Of a stretch of 64,000 nt of DNA, positions 42,604 to 52,398 are shown in pieces. How positions within the stretch are numbered: the first letter of the stretch is position 1; every line of letters begins with the position of its first letter. The position numbers and the translations under genes were made by a program. This DNA is from Paenarthrobacter nicotinovorans (lineage in GTDB: Bacteria; Actinomycetota; Actinomycetes; Actinomycetales; Micrococcaceae): assembly GCF_007670255.1 (NCBI RefSeq), contig NZ_SZVS01000003.1, positions 1 to 64,000 of the forward strand. Direction: 5' to 3'. The notes under the pieces were generated by a model. That model was not told the DNA's origin, did no database searches, and worked only from the letters and a program-made list of their open reading frames with translations.

Positions 42604-43513
42604 GCAAGCGAATGCCGGGCAGGCGATTGCCCGGCACGCCGGCGCCGGGCAGGCCAAGCCAACTGGTTTGGCCGGTCGGCGGATCCTGATCACCAGGAGC
42701 GCCGACCGGGCCCGTCCGTTGGCCGCCCTCCTCAGCGGCTTGGGGGCGGAGCCTTTGGTCCTGCCTTTGATCGATTTTGAAAAGGCCCAGGACCAAGCCG
42801 CCATCGGTGCCGGACTGGACCGGCTCTCCGCCGGCGGCTTTGACTGGCTGGTCATCAGCAGCGTCACCACGGTAAGGGTCCTTGTGGAGAAAGCCGCCGA
42901 ACGTGGTGTCTCCCTGCCGGACTTACTGTCCGCCGGAACCAAGGTGGCCACCATTGGAACGTCGTCCCGTCGCGTCCTCGAAACCCTTGGCCTCGCCGTT
43001 GACTTGGTACCGTCCGGTGCCCAGTCCGCCGAAGGCCTGGTGGAAGTCTGGGAAGCAGCACCTTCGCGGGTGTTCCTGCCGCAGGCCGATATCGCAGCGC
43101 CCGGCCTGAGGAAAGGCTTGGCTGCCAAGGGCGCGGACGTCACCACAGTCGTTGCCTACCACACCGTCGATTACCCGGCCCGCGAGGAATTCCGCCTCCG
43201 AGCGGAAGTTCCTGCCGCCGTCGTGAACTCCGGTGGCGATACTCCTCCAGTCCTCGACCCCGCCGAGGCCCGGAAGGCGTTCGACGCCGGAACAGTCGAC
43301 GCCGTCGTGGCCGCCTCACCCAGTGCCGCGCGTCGGCTGGCGGCCATCCTCCCGACCCTGGGTAGGAGCCGCTTCATCGCCATCGGAGGACCGACGGCGG
43401 CTGAAGCTTCCCGGCTCGGCATCACGGTGGCAGCCACGGCCCAAGAACCAACACCGGACGGCATCGTGGCCGCCCTGGAATCTGTTTTCGCCAACGAAGG
43501 GAACCCGCAATGA
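42590..43513 (+). CDS. hemD: Uroporphyrinogen III synthase
   Basis: A 307-residue two-domain HemD that closes hydroxymethylbilane into uroporphyrinogen III. The sequence is loosely conserved, as usual; [40 protein letters not shown] and [11 protein letters not shown] (about 224-234) fit the family. No ATG or good ribosome site exists near the start; TTG 42590, 14 nt inside hemC, is the best choice and TTG 42539 is an alternative. The N-terminal stretch of about 25 residues is a Gly/Ala/Gln-rich repeat region. hemB overlaps its stop by 4 nt. Confidence 0.85.
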   Translation: MQRPEQANAGQAIARHAGAGQAKPTGLAGRRILITRSADRARPLAALLSGLGAEPLVLPLIDFEKAQDQAAIGAGLDRLSAGGFDWLVISSVTTVRVLVEKAAERGVSLPDLLSAGTKVATIGTSSRRVLETLGLAVDLVPSGAQSAEGLVEVWEAAPSRVFLPQADIAAPGLRKGLAAKGADVTTVVAYHTVDYPAREEFRLRAEVPAAVVNSGGDTPPVLDPAEARKAFDAGTVDAVVAASPSAARRLAAILPTLGRSRFIAIGGPTAAEASRLGITVAATAQEPTPDGIVAALESVFANEGNPQ

Positions 43514-44490
43514 GCTTTCCAAACCACCGTCCCCGCCGCTTGCGCACCACTCCTGCCATGCGCAGGCTCACCGCGGAAAACAGGCTGGCCCCCGCCGATC
43601 TGATCCTCCCCGCCTTCATCCGTGAGGGCCTCACGGAACCGAGCCCCATCAGCTCGATGCCCGGAGTCGTCCAGCACACCACCGAGTCCTTGAAGCGGGC
43701 AGCCGCCGAAGCTGTCGAGCTGGGTGTGGGTGGCATCATGCTCTTCGGCGTCCCGGCGGTGCGCGATGCCCGCGGCACCGCCTCCCTTGACCCGGACGGC
43801 GTCCTCAACAAGGCCATCCGGGACGTCAAGGCCGAAGTTGGCGACGAGCTTGTCATCATGGGCGACGTTTGCCTCGACGAGTTCACCGATCACGGCCACT
43901 GCGGAGTGCTTGACGCCGAGGGCTACGTCGACAACGACGCAACCTTGGAAATCTACGGACAAATGGCCGTGGCGCAGGCCGACGCGGGTGCCCACGTGCT
44001 GGGGCCCTCGGGCATGATGGACGGCCAGATTGCCGTCATCCGCCAGGCCCTGGAGGAATCAGGACACAAGAACACCGCGGTCCTGGCGTACGCCGCCAAG
44101 TACGCTTCGGCCTTCTACGGTCCGTTCCGTGAGGCCGTCGATTCGCAGCTCAAGGGTGACCGGCGCACCTACCAGATGGATGCGGCCAACCGCCGCGAAG
44201 CCATCCTGGAGGTTGAACTGGACCTCGAGGAGGGTGCGGACATGGTGATGGTCAAGCCGGCCATGAGCTACCTCGACATCCTGGCCGACGTTGCTGCAAT
44301 GAGCCCGGTCCCGGTCTCGGCCTACCAAATCTCGGGGGAGTACGCCATGATCGAAGCGGCTGCCGCCAACGGTTGGATCGACAGGCGCGGTGCCATCACC
44401 GAATCGGTGCTCGGTATCAAGCGTGCCGGAGCCGATACCGTCCTGACCTATTGGGCCTCCGAACTGGCAGGCTGGCTGAAGGAGTCCTGA
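43510..44490 (+). CDS. hemB: Porphobilinogen synthase (ALA dehydratase)
   Basis: A 326-residue enzyme that condenses two 5-aminolevulinates. Schiff-base lysines are Lys197 ([15 protein letters not shown]) and Lys249 ([11 protein letters not shown]). The metal segment reads [13 protein letters not shown]: Cys121 and Cys131 are kept but Asp123 replaces the middle Cys of zinc enzymes, an intermediate type. ATG 43510 overlaps the hemD stop. The next gene starts on its TGA. Confidence 0.95.
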   Translation: MSFPNHRPRRLRTTPAMRRLTAENRLAPADLILPAFIREGLTEPSPISSMPGVVQHTTESLKRAAAEAVELGVGGIMLFGVPAVRDARGTASLDPDGVLNKAIRDVKAEVGDELVIMGDVCLDEFTDHGHCGVLDAEGYVDNDATLEIYGQMAVAQADAGAHVLGPSGMMDGQIAVIRQALEESGHKNTAVLAYAAKYASAFYGPFREAVDSQLKGDRRTYQMDAANRREAILEVELDLEEGADMVMVKPAMSYLDILADVAAMSPVPVSAYQISGEYAMIEAAAANGWIDRRGAITESVLGIKRAGADTVLTYWASELAGWLKES

Positions 44491-45566
44491 TGACATCCGT
44501 TCCCTCCGATCCCACGGCGCCCGTTCCCGCCGACCAGATCCTCCTCGGGCTGAACACTTTCGGCGACGCCGGGCTCGACGCCGAGGGGAATCCCAAGGAG
44601 CACGCGCAAGTCCTGCGTGAGCTGCTGGAGGAAGCGAAGCTGGCTGACGCCGTCGGAATCCATGCTTTTGGCGTGGGAGAACACCACCGCCGAGACTTTG
44701 CGGTGTCCGCGCCCGAGGTCTTCCTGGCGGCCGCGGCCGCTGTGACCTCCCGGATCCGTCTTGGCTCGGCCGTGACTGTCCTGAGTTCGGACGATCCCAT
44801 CCGTGTGTTCCAGCGGTTCGCCACTGTTGACGCCATCTCCAATGGCCGGGCCGAAGTGATGCTCGGGCGGGGATCGTTCATCGAGTCCTTCCCGCTGTTC
44901 GGCCTGGACCTGGCGGACTACGAGGTCCTCTTCGAAGAGAAGCTGGAACTCTTCGACAAGGTGCGGGCGCAAAAGCCGGTGCATTGGGAAGGACGCACGC
45001 GGCCGAACGTCAGCGGCCTGCAGGTGTATCCGAAACTGCAGCACCACTTGCTGCCGGCTTGGATCGGAGTGGGCGGCACGCCGGAATCAGTGCTGCGCTG
45101 CGCTGAATACGGCTACCCCATCATCTTCGCGATCATCGGGGGAGAGCCCCGCCGCTTCGCGCCCTTGGTCAACCTTTACCGTGAAGGGATGGCTAAGTAC
45201 GGTCACCCGATGCGCCAGATAGCAACGCACTCGCCGGGTTTCATCGCCGAGACCGACGAGGCCGCCCGCGAGGAACTCTTCCCGCACTGGCTTGAGCAGC
45301 GGAACAGAATCGGCGCCGAACGCGGTTGGGGTCCGGGAAACCGGGGCGAATTCGATGCCATGTGTGGTCCTGAAGGTGCGCTCTACGTTGGCTCGCCGGA
45401 GACTGTCGCGCAGAAAATCGCGCTGCTCAAGCGGAACCTTGGAGTGGACCGCTTCGACCTCAAGTACAGCAACGGCACGCTGCCCCACCAATCCATGATG
45501 CGTTGCATCGAGCTCTACGGCACCGAGGTGGCTCCGCGGGTTGCCGAGCTGCTGGCTTCGGCCTGA
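44490..45566 (+). CDS. LLM-class flavin-dependent oxidoreductase within the heme operon
   Basis: A 358-residue luciferase-like monooxygenase-family TIM barrel. [18 protein letters not shown] (about 57-74), [30 protein letters not shown] and [12 protein letters not shown] are typical flavin-site motifs of the LLM_2I7G-like subfamily. The substrate is unknown. ATG 44490 shares a base with the hemB TGA (TGATG), so it is translationally coupled to heme synthesis, yet no known heme step needs it. hemL follows 59 bp later. Roles in flavin-dependent porphyrin protection or cofactor recycling are only guesses. Confidence 0.85.
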   Translation: MTSVPSDPTAPVPADQILLGLNTFGDAGLDAEGNPKEHAQVLRELLEEAKLADAVGIHAFGVGEHHRRDFAVSAPEVFLAAAAAVTSRIRLGSAVTVLSSDDPIRVFQRFATVDAISNGRAEVMLGRGSFIESFPLFGLDLADYEVLFEEKLELFDKVRAQKPVHWEGRTRPNVSGLQVYPKLQHHLLPAWIGVGGTPESVLRCAEYGYPIIFAIIGGEPRRFAPLVNLYREGMAKYGHPMRQIATHSPGFIAETDEAAREELFPHWLEQRNRIGAERGWGPGNRGEFDAMCGPEGALYVGSPETVAQKIALLKRNLGVDRFDLKYSNGTLPHQSMMRCIELYGTEVAPRVAELLASA

Positions 45567-45625
45567 CGGCCCTCGTTACTGCCAGGCGGCAGGCCCGCCC
45601 TGGAAACACTGAAAGAATAGGTACC

Positions 45626-46939
45626 ATGACGTCAAACACCCCTGTGTCCGACCAGCTTTTCGACCGTGCTCGGTCCCTGATGCCCGGCGGCGTGAACTCG
45701 CCGGTGCGTGCCTTCGGTTCCGTGGGAGGAAACCCGAAATTCATGGTTTCGGCCAAGGGCGCCTACCTTACGGACGCTGACGGCCAGGAATACGTGGACC
45801 TCGTGTGTTCCTGGGGCCCGGCGCTCCTCGGCCACGCCCACCCCGCCGTGCTCGAGGCCGTGCACGCAGCCGTGGACCGCGGCCTGTCCTTCGGTGCCTC
45901 CACCCCTGACGAGGCGAACCTGGCGGAGATCGTCAAGGAACGCGTCTCCGCTGTCGAACGCTTGCGCATGGTGTCCACGGGCACGGAAGCGACCATGACG
46001 GCTGTGCGCCTCGCCCGTGGGTACACCGGCCGCAACCTGATCATCAAATTCGCGGGCTGCTATCACGGCCACCTGGACGGGTTGCTTGCCGCTGCAGGCT
46101 CCGGTGTCGCCACCCTGGCGTTGCCGGGTTCAGCCGGGGTCACGGAAGCCACCGCGGCCGAGACCTTGGTGCTGCCCTACAACGACCTCGACGCCGTTGA
46201 GGCTGCCTTCGCGGCGCACGGCAAGAACATCGCAGCCGTCATCACTGAAGCCGCCCCGGCCAACATGGGCGTCGTCACTCCGGGGGAGGGCTTCAACGCC
46301 GGACTGTCCCGCATCACCAAGGAACACGGCGCCCTCCTGATCCTCGACGAGGTCCTCACCGGATTCCGCACGGGCTACGCGGGCTACTGGGGCCTGACCG
46401 GCCGCCAGGAAGGCTGGGCTCCGGACCTGCTCACGTTCGGCAAGGTCATCGGCGGCGGAATGCCGACGGCGGCACTCGGCGGCCGCGCCGACGTCATGGA
46501 CTACCTCGCTCCCGTTGGTCCGGTTTACCAGGCAGGTACCCTGTCCGGAAACCCGGTGGCCATGGCCGCGGGCGTCGCCACGCTGAGCAACGCAACGCCC
46601 GACGTTTATGCCTACGTGGATGCCCGTTCGCTTGAGCTTTCGGCCGCACTCTCCTCCGCCCTTGATGCCGAAGGAGTGGACCACTCCATCCAGCGGGCAG
46701 GGAACCTCTTCTCGGTTGCGTTCGGGACGTCGGCCAACGGCGTGCACAACTACGACGACGCCCAGGGGCAGGAAAGCTTCCGCTACGCGCCGTTCTTCCA
46801 TTCCATGCTGGATTCCGGTGTCTACCTGCCTCCGTCGGTCTTCGAGGCCTGGTTCCTTTCGGCGGCCCATGACGACGCTGCGATGAACCGCATCATCGAA
46901 GCCCTCCCGGCTGCCGCCAAGGCCGCGGCTTCGGCCTAG
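45626..46939 (+). CDS. hemL: Glutamate-1-semialdehyde 2,1-aminomutase
   Basis: A 437-residue PLP enzyme that converts the HemA product to 5-aminolevulinate. The PLP lysine is Lys273 in [24 protein letters not shown] holds the pyridine-N Asp241; [13 protein letters not shown] is the dimer/active-site segment. The start is at ATG 45626 with AGG 5 nt upstream (weak site). It is the last hem gene, followed by a terminator. Together with divergent hemA it provides the C5 pathway. Confidence 0.96.
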   Translation: MTSNTPVSDQLFDRARSLMPGGVNSPVRAFGSVGGNPKFMVSAKGAYLTDADGQEYVDLVCSWGPALLGHAHPAVLEAVHAAVDRGLSFGASTPDEANLAEIVKERVSAVERLRMVSTGTEATMTAVRLARGYTGRNLIIKFAGCYHGHLDGLLAAAGSGVATLALPGSAGVTEATAAETLVLPYNDLDAVEAAFAAHGKNIAAVITEAAPANMGVVTPGEGFNAGLSRITKEHGALLILDEVLTGFRTGYAGYWGLTGRQEGWAPDLLTFGKVIGGGMPTAALGGRADVMDYLAPVGPVYQAGTLSGNPVAMAAGVATLSNATPDVYAYVDARSLELSAALSSALDAEGVDHSIQRAGNLFSVAFGTSANGVHNYDDAQGQESFRYAPFFHSMLDSGVYLPPSVFEAWFLSAAHDDAAMNRIIEALPAAAKAAASA

Positions 46940-46952
46940 CGTATCGTCCCCT

Positions 46953-46992
46953 GCCCAGGACGGCGACACTGCCCGGTGTCGGCGTCCTGGGC
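46953..46992 (+). terminator. Terminator after hemL
   Basis: A 10-bp stem GCCCAGGACG/CGTCCTGGGC (46953-46962, 46983-46992) continues as CGACAC/GTGTCG with one mismatch and a short loop, then ATTGTCGTCT. It ends the heme operon. Confidence 0.8.
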
Positions 46993-47023
46993 ATTGTCGT
47001 CTCCGATCAGGGTAGGCTCGTAG

Positions 47024-48328
47024 GTGGAAACCCAACCCCCAACGAACTCACGGTTTACCATGCGCAAGTCCAACACCATTGCATCCCTCAGCATGAGCAT
47101 CGCCGCCGCTGGAGCCTTGATCGCCATGGCGTCAGGCTGCTCGGCCGGGTCGGCATCCGGCGGTCCATCCGCTGCGGAAGGGGCGTCGCCGTCGTCGTCG
47201 CAGCCCACTGCGTCCGCCGCGCCTGCGAGCACCCCTCCTTCCGCTACCGCGCCTTCGACACCTTCGGTACCTGCACCTGCCACGTCCACTGCGTCCGCGG
47301 CAGGGCAACAGCTCGCTGCCCTGAGCGTTGAGCAGCGGGTTGGGCAGCTGTTCATGGTGGCTGCCAAAGCGACCGGCGCCGAGCCGGCGACCATGGAGGC
47401 GCTGAAGAAGTACCACATCGGAAATGTGTACCTCAGCGGCCGAAGCAAGGCGGGAACGACTGCTACTGCGACGGTTGTTTCATCGTTGACCGGGACGGTT
47501 TCGCCTGCCACAACAGGCGGTGTGCCGCTGTTCGTGGCCACAGACCAGGAGGGAGGACTTGTCCAGGTTCTCTCCGGACCCGGATTCTCCACCATCCCCG
47601 CCGCGCTGGTCCAGGCATCATCGGGAGCTGCCAAGCTCCGTTCAGATGCCGCCGTCTGGGGCAAGGAACTGCGCAGCGTCGGGGTCAACGTCAACCTCGC
47701 CCCGGTGCTGGATACAGTGACCAGCGCGCAGTTCGCACCCTCCAACGGTCCAATCGGCCATTTCCAGCGTGAGTACGGCTTTGCGCCTGACACGGTCTCG
47801 GAACTTGGAAATGCTTTCGCCGCAGGCATGAAGGACGCGGGGGTGGCCCCGGTGGTCAAGCACTTTCCCGGCCTGGGGCGCGTGGTACCCAACACCGATG
47901 TCACCAGTCACGTGCGCGACACCGCCACCACCCGGACGGATCCCGCGCTGGAGCCCTTCAAAGCGGCCATCACGTCGGGGGCTCAATGGGTCATGGTCTC
48001 CAATGCTTATTACGACAAAATCGATCCAGCCAACATTGCTCCTTTTTCCCCCGCGATCATGGACACCATGCTGCGGGGAGATGCCGGATTCACCGGCATT
48101 ATCCTCTCCGATGACGTCTGCAGCGCCGCGCAATTGGAGGCTTGGTCCGATGCCGATCGTGCAGTGAACTTCTTCACTGCCGGGGGAACCATGCTGGTCT
48201 GCGCTGATGCCACCAGCATTCCCGCGATGCACCAGGCAGTGGTGAAGAAGGCCCTGGCCGATCCGGCCTTCCGTGCCAAGGTCGATGCCGCGGCCCTTAC
48301 CGTGCTGCGGGTCAAGAACGGACAATAG
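47024..48328 (+). CDS. Glycoside hydrolase family 3 lipoprotein (NagZ-like)
   Basis: A 434-residue exported enzyme. A lipoprotein signal ends in MASGC, then about 55 Ser/Thr/Ala/Pro-rich linker residues precede the GH3 barrel with LFVATDQEGG, KHFPGLGRV (NagZ-like substrate loop) and ILSDDV. The beta-N-acetylhexosaminidase role, trimming peptidoglycan or glycan sugars outside the membrane, is inferred. In that motif SDDV holds the probable nucleophile Asp. GTG 47024 follows TAGGCT (47013-47018) by 5 nt; ATG 47060 is a shorter alternative but lacks a ribosome site. A strong terminator follows. Confidence 0.85.
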   Translation: METQPPTNSRFTMRKSNTIASLSMSIAAAGALIAMASGCSAGSASGGPSAAEGASPSSSQPTASAAPASTPPSATAPSTPSVPAPATSTASAAGQQLAALSVEQRVGQLFMVAAKATGAEPATMEALKKYHIGNVYLSGRSKAGTTATATVVSSLTGTVSPATTGGVPLFVATDQEGGLVQVLSGPGFSTIPAALVQASSGAAKLRSDAAVWGKELRSVGVNVNLAPVLDTVTSAQFAPSNGPIGHFQREYGFAPDTVSELGNAFAAGMKDAGVAPVVKHFPGLGRVVPNTDVTSHVRDTATTRTDPALEPFKAAITSGAQWVMVSNAYYDKIDPANIAPFSPAIMDTMLRGDAGFTGIILSDDVCSAAQLEAWSDADRAVNFFTAGGTMLVCADATSIPAMHQAVVKKALADPAFRAKVDAAALTVLRVKNGQ

Positions 48329-48336
48329 ACGTAAGA

Positions 48337-48391
48337 AAGCCCCGCCTCCCACGATCGGTCATTCACATGACCGTCCGGGAGGGCGGGGCTT
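48337..48391 (+). terminator. Terminator after the GH3 gene
   Basis: A 14-bp stem (AAGCCCCGCCTCCC with its complement, one bulged G) plus an inner 7-bp stem CGGTCAT/ATGACCG and a 4-nt loop. It faces the convergent ABC-transporter end, so it may act on both. Confidence 0.85.
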
Positions 48392-48423
48392 CTGTGCAGC
48401 CTTGGGCCGAGACTGCCTAAGAG

Positions 48424-49161
48424 CTAAAGAACGTCCGAGAGGAAGCCCTGAAGGCGTTCCGTCTGCGGGTTGGTGAACAGTTGCTCCGGGGGGCCGGATT
48501 CAACCACTACACCTGCGTCCATGAAGGTCACGACGTCGGAGACGTTGCGGGAGAAGCCCATCTCGTGGGTTACCACCACCATGGTCATGCCTCCCTGGGC
48601 AAGATCGGTCATGAGGGCGAGGACGCCCTTGACCAGTTCAGGGTCCAAGGCCGACGTTGCTTCATCGAAGAACATGACCTCGGGCTTCATGGCCAGCGCG
48701 CGGGCGATGGCGACACGTTGCTGCTGCCCTCCGGAGAGGTTTGCCGGACGTGAATCAGCCTTGTGCTTCAGGCCCACCAGGTCAAGCTGCGCCAGGGCCT
48801 CCTCGCGGGCTTGATCCTTGGACATGCCGCGGAGCTTGCGCAACGCCAGGGAAATGTTCTCGGCCACGGTCTTGTGCGGGAACAGGTTGAACTGCTGGAA
48901 CACCATGCCGATGCGGCGGCGGAGTTCGTCAGGGTTGTCCTTCAGGACGGACTTGCCGTCGAGCAGGATGTCGCCCTGGTCGGGTTCGATGAGCCGGTTC
49001 ATCACGCGAAGGAGCGTCGACTTGCCCGAGCCCGAGGGGCCGATGACCGAGGCCGTGGTGCCCTTCTCCACGTGCAGGTCGATTCCGCGCAGGACGTGGT
49101 TGCTGCCGAACGACAAGTGGATGTTCTTGGCGGTCAGCGAACCTGAAGCGAATTCACTCAT
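48424..49161 (-). CDS. Polar amino-acid ABC transporter ATPase
   Basis: A 245-residue GlnQ-class ATPase. Walker [10 protein letters not shown] (41-49), [37 protein letters not shown] (an Ala replaces the usual Pro after DE) and [11 protein letters not shown] are all present. It powers the permease encoded just before it (4-nt overlap). Substrate not known. It is a second, independent system from gluABCD: one permease instead of two, with the binding protein first. Confidence 0.94.
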   Translation of the reverse strand: MSEFASGSLTAKNIHLSFGSNHVLRGIDLHVEKGTTASVIGPSGSGKSTLLRVMNRLIEPDQGDILLDGKSVLKDNPDELRRRIGMVFQQFNLFPHKTVAENISLALRKLRGMSKDQAREEALAQLDLVGLKHKADSRPANLSGGQQQRVAIARALAMKPEVMFFDEATSALDPELVKGVLALMTDLAQGGMTMVVVTHEMGFSRNVSDVVTFMDAGVVVESGPPEQLFTNPQTERLQGFLSDVL

Positions 49162-49922
49162 GCCTGGGCTCCCTTCCCGACGACTGCCGCGGCGTCGTCC
49201 GGTTCTTTCTTTTCCGGCCGGCCTGAACGCAGGCGGGCATCAATCCAGTTCACGAAGTGGGTCAAAGGAATCGTGAGGACCAGGTAGAAGACTGCCGCTG
49301 CAACGTACGGGGAGAGGTTGCCCGTGTTGGCCGCCGCGTCCTTTCCGATCTGGAAGATCTCACGCTCGGTGGCCACAAGGCCCAGCAGGAACACCAGGGA
49401 CGATTCCTTGATCAGCGCAATGAATTGGTTCACCAGCGCCGGAAGCACCCGCCGGATGCCCTGGGGAACGACGACCAAGCGCATCGAAGCGCCATAGCCG
49501 AACCCCAGGGCCCGGGAAGCCTCAAGCTGTCCCTTGTCCACGCTTTGGATACCGGAACGGAAAATCTCTCCAATGTACGCGCCGGACATCAGGGACAGCG
49601 CGGCGACGGCCATCGGATAGGGGCTGGTTGAGCCGGTGAGTTCGCGGATGATGGGACCAAAGCCGAACCCGATCACCAGGATGGTCAATACCGGGGGGAG
49701 GCCACGGAGGATGTCCGTGTAGACACGGGCGATCCACCGCGCCACTGGGTTCCGGGAAATCCCCATGAGGGCAAGGGCCATGCCCAGCAATGTCCCGATG
49801 ATGCCGGAGATGACAGCGAGCACCAGCGTGTTCGGCAGGCCAACGGCGAACATCTTTGGGATGACTTCGCCCATCGCCTCCCAGTCAAGGAAGGTATCTG
49901 AGAGTTGCTTGAGGATATCCAT
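49158..49922 (-). CDS. Polar amino-acid ABC transporter permease
   Basis: A 254-residue permease with five or so helices and the coupling loop [35 protein letters not shown] (about 134-168). As the only permease in the operon it probably forms a homodimer. GGAGG lies about 5 nt before the ATG. Its C-terminal tail ([15 protein letters not shown]) is disordered and overlaps the ATPase start. Confidence 0.93.
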   Translation of the reverse strand: MDILKQLSDTFLDWEAMGEVIPKMFAVGLPNTLVLAVISGIIGTLLGMALALMGISRNPVARWIARVYTDILRGLPPVLTILVIGFGFGPIIRELTGSTSPYPMAVAALSLMSGAYIGEIFRSGIQSVDKGQLEASRALGFGYGASMRLVVVPQGIRRVLPALVNQFIALIKESSLVFLLGLVATEREIFQIGKDAAANTGNLSPYVAAAVFYLVLTIPLTHFVNWIDARLRSGRPEKKEPDDAAAVVGKGAQA

Positions 49923-49934
49923 GGAACCTCCGGA

Positions 49935-50888
49935 TTACTTGGCCGGGAGCTGGACGGCTTTGCTGCCCGGCTTCCAACCCTGGGGGGTCTGCTCGGCAGC
50001 CGTCGGACGGTCCTTGTACCACTCGGAGGTGAGCTTTGCCCACGTGCCGTCGGCGATCACGGCGTCCAGTCCGGAGTTCAGGGCATCGATCAGCGGCTGG
50101 TTGTCCTTGTTCACCGCGTAGGCAGTGAAGTTCTGGGTGTTGACGACCTTTTCGGCGATCTTGGTGTTGTCGCCATCCTTGACCTGGCCGCTGGCCTGCT
50201 GGGAAGGAGCAACCCAAGCGTCAATCTGGCCGTTCTTCACGTTGCCGTAAACGGTGTTGTAGTCGGGGAAACGGACCGGCTCAAGCTTGAGGGTGTTGGT
50301 GACGTAGTCGTCCTGCACCGTGCCCTGGACAACGCCGATACGAACGCCTTCCTTGAGGTCGGCAAAGCCGGTGACCTTCGCGTCGTTCTTGGTCACTACA
50401 GCCATGTAGCCGAAGTCGTAGCCGTTGGTGAAGCCAACCGTCTTGCGGCGGGCGTCGGTGGTGGAGATCGAGGAGGATCCGACGTCGAACTGCTTGTTCG
50501 CCACCTGGGAGAGCAGGGCGGAGAAGTCGGTGGAGGCGAACTCGACCTTGAGGCCCAGCTTGTCGCCGATGGCGCGCAGGAGCTCGTTGTCGTAGCCGGT
50601 GAACTTGCCCGAGCCGTCAATGAAGATGTTCGGGGGAGCGTCGGACAGGGTGCCTACGCGGAGGGTGCCGTCGGTGATGAGGCCGAGCTTGGACTTGTCG
50701 ATCTTGTCGATCGGGGTGACCTCAGCGGTGGTGTACTTGTCCAGCGTCTGCTGGTCGCTGCCCGCAAGGGCGTCCGTAGAAGCAGAGCTGCTGGGCTGCG
50801 AGCTTCCTCCGCCGCATGCTGCCAGGGAAATCACCAAGGCTGCGGCCACAGGGGCAACAGACAGCCACTTAGGGGCTTTGAATTTCAT
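49935..50888 (-). CDS. Polar amino-acid-binding lipoprotein
   Basis: A 317-residue family-3 solute-binding lipoprotein: signal MKFKAPKWLSV, then lipobox LAACGGGSS. The mature protein carries GYDNELLRAIGDKLGLKVEF, DVGSSSISTTDARRKTVGFTNGYDFGY and a C-terminal SEWYKDRP. The ligand is unknown (glutamine, cystine or similar polar amino acid). First gene of the operon; the permease follows 12 bp later, with a 315-bp non-coding region upstream. Confidence 0.92.
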   Translation of the reverse strand: MKFKAPKWLSVAPVAAALVISLAACGGGSSQPSSSASTDALAGSDQQTLDKYTTAEVTPIDKIDKSKLGLITDGTLRVGTLSDAPPNIFIDGSGKFTGYDNELLRAIGDKLGLKVEFASTDFSALLSQVANKQFDVGSSSISTTDARRKTVGFTNGYDFGYMAVVTKNDAKVTGFADLKEGVRIGVVQGTVQDDYVTNTLKLEPVRFPDYNTVYGNVKNGQIDAWVAPSQQASGQVKDGDNTKIAEKVVNTQNFTAYAVNKDNQPLIDALNSGLDAVIADGTWAKLTSEWYKDRPTAAEQTPQGWKPGSKAVQLPAK

Positions 50889-51204
50889 GAAGAAATCACT
50901 TTCATCGGGTCATGGAGACGTTTCGCGGTGGGCGGGGAAACGGCAGCACTACAAAGGTTGGCTGTCCTAGCAGACTTCAACCCGCCAAACTTAATTATGT
51001 CACCAGCCCACTGAGTCGGGGTGAATCGAATAAATGGGTGCCCACCCTCAATTTTTCCGAACTATGTTCCATTGAAAGTCGTATGGTGGCTTGTGTGTTC
51101 CGGGAGTCGCTGCTGTGGGGAAATCCGCGCCTGAACTCCCCGGGCAATCGTGGTTCCCGAAAATCCTGTGACTTGCGTCGCAGGGATTCCTTCCGGGATG
51201 AGGC
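50889..51204 (-). promoter_or_regulatory. Non-coding region with probable transporter promoter
   Basis: 316 bp without a gene. On the minus strand CATAAT (50999 to 50994) is a plausible -10 for the binding-protein operon, giving a leader of about 100 nt. A partial dyad GGGTGcCCACCC lies at 51037-51048 and a poly-T run near 51053. No regulator site could be named. The part nearest 51204 belongs to the 3' side of the exonuclease gene. Confidence 0.45.
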
Positions 51205-51915
51205 CTAGAAGCCGCCGCGGCTCGCGTCCACGGGAGGCAGCACCGGCCATTCACCTTCGATGACGGCCGTAGGCTTGCTGCGGCGCAGATACTGCTGGAA
51301 ATCGGCAGCCTGCGACGCCGCCCAGTCTACTTGGAGCTGGTGGAGCGTGGAGGCGGGCATTTGGAGCTTGGGGAACTTACCGGCCATGGCATCCAGGACC
51401 CGGAGGGTGGCAAGGGCATCCGCGGCTGAGGTGTGCGCGTTGGTCAGATCGACCCCGTACTCCTCGCACAAGGCAGTCAGTGTCCGCTTGCCCTTGCGGT
51501 ACCGGTCCACCTGCTTGTTCATGACGTAGGGATCCAGAACGGGGAAGCGGCTCAGCTGCGGGACGCCATGGCGGGCGGATTCAGCGGCCAACACCGTGAA
51601 ATCGTAACTGGCGTTGAAAGCGATAACCGGAGTCCCGGCGTCGAACAGTTCCTGAAGTACCCCCGCGACCTCGCGCGTTACCTCCGCGGCCGGCCGCCCC
51701 TCGGCCCTCGCCTTTTCCGTGGTGATTCCATGGACCTCGCTGGCTTCGGCGGGGATCTCGACGCCGGGATCTGCCAACCATTCGTGCTCCGCGATGAGCT
51801 CCCCCTGGGCATCCACGACAGTGATGGACGCGGTGACGATGCGGGCCGAGCGGGAGTTTTTCCCGGTGGTCTCGAGATCGAATGCGGCGCGGGAGAGGGT
51901 GTTCCAGGAGCTCAT
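51205..51915 (-). CDS. DEDDh 3'-5' exonuclease (DnaQ-like)
   Basis: A 236-residue exonuclease. Motif I AAFDLETTG (Asp13, Glu15), EVHGITTEKARAEG, motif II FNASYDFTVL (Asp) and motif III HTSAADALATLRVL (His, Asp) make the complete DEDDh set. It may proofread or trim DNA or RNA; it lacks the GIY-YIG nuclease part found in some UvrC-like fusions. ATG 51915 follows TAGCGT (51923-51928, this strand) by 7 nt, the same -10 as galE, with no Shine-Dalgarno. It is divergent from the alkyltransferase-like gene. Confidence 0.9.
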   Translation of the reverse strand: MSSWNTLSRAAFDLETTGKNSRSARIVTASITVVDAQGELIAEHEWLADPGVEIPAEASEVHGITTEKARAEGRPAAEVTREVAGVLQELFDAGTPVIAFNASYDFTVLAAESARHGVPQLSRFPVLDPYVMNKQVDRYRKGKRTLTALCEEYGVDLTNAHTSAADALATLRVLDAMAGKFPKLQMPASTLHQLQVDWAASQAADFQQYLRRSKPTAVIEGEWPVLPPVDASRGGF

Positions 51916-51981
51916 GGTTTTCACGCTACCGGCTGGCTCCGACAGTATTGGGTACGACACTCCTGCCGTTAGGCTGAACAC

Positions 51982-52398
51982 ATGCGGATGGAGTACGTGA
52001 CGGCGGTCCTGGCCGTCGTGGACCTCGTTCCGCCCGGTGCGGCAGTGTCGTACGGCGACGTTGCCGAGCTCCTCGGCGCGGGTGGTCCCCGGCAGGTTGG
52101 CGCCGTCATGAGTCACTACGGAAGTGCCGTTGCATGGTGGCGCGTCCTGCGCGCAAGCGGTGAAGCACCTGCTGGCCATGAGGCCGACGCGCTGCGGCAC
52201 TATCTGGAAGAAGCCACTCCGCTGCATGGCGCGTACCAGGCCTTCATGCTGACCGGCGAAGGCCGCTGGCGCGTGGACCTTGCCCTGGCCCGGTGGGCCC
52301 CCACGGACGACGATTTTGACCGACTTGATGTGATCTCCGACCAGTTGGAGCGTCAACTCCATATATTGTCGGTGCCCGATGATGAAATGACTGTGTGA
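51982..52398 (+). CDS. Alkyltransferase-like (ATL) protein, Cys-less MGMT homologue
   Basis: A 138-residue protein with the DNA-binding domain of O6-alkylguanine transferases: VPPGAAVSYGDVAELLG...GPRQVGAVMS, then AVAWWRVLRASG in place of the PCHR alkyl-acceptor motif. It therefore cannot transfer alkyl groups and is expected to bind damaged bases and recruit repair, as ATL proteins do in nucleotide excision repair. ATG 51982 follows TAGGCT (51970-51975) by 6 nt. adnA starts 4 nt before its end, so it is translationally coupled to AdnAB. Confidence 0.9.
   Translation: MRMEYVTAVLAVVDLVPPGAAVSYGDVAELLGAGGPRQVGAVMSHYGSAVAWWRVLRASGEAPAGHEADALRHYLEEATPLHGAYQAFMLTGEGRWRVDLALARWAPTDDDFDRLDVISDQLERQLHILSVPDDEMTV

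Noticed and set aside
42604..42660. GCCGGGCAGGC-type repeats at the hemC/hemD junction
   Set aside because: They lie inside the variable N-terminal coding part of hemD and look like low-complexity Gly/Ala/Gln codons rather than a regulatory repeat.
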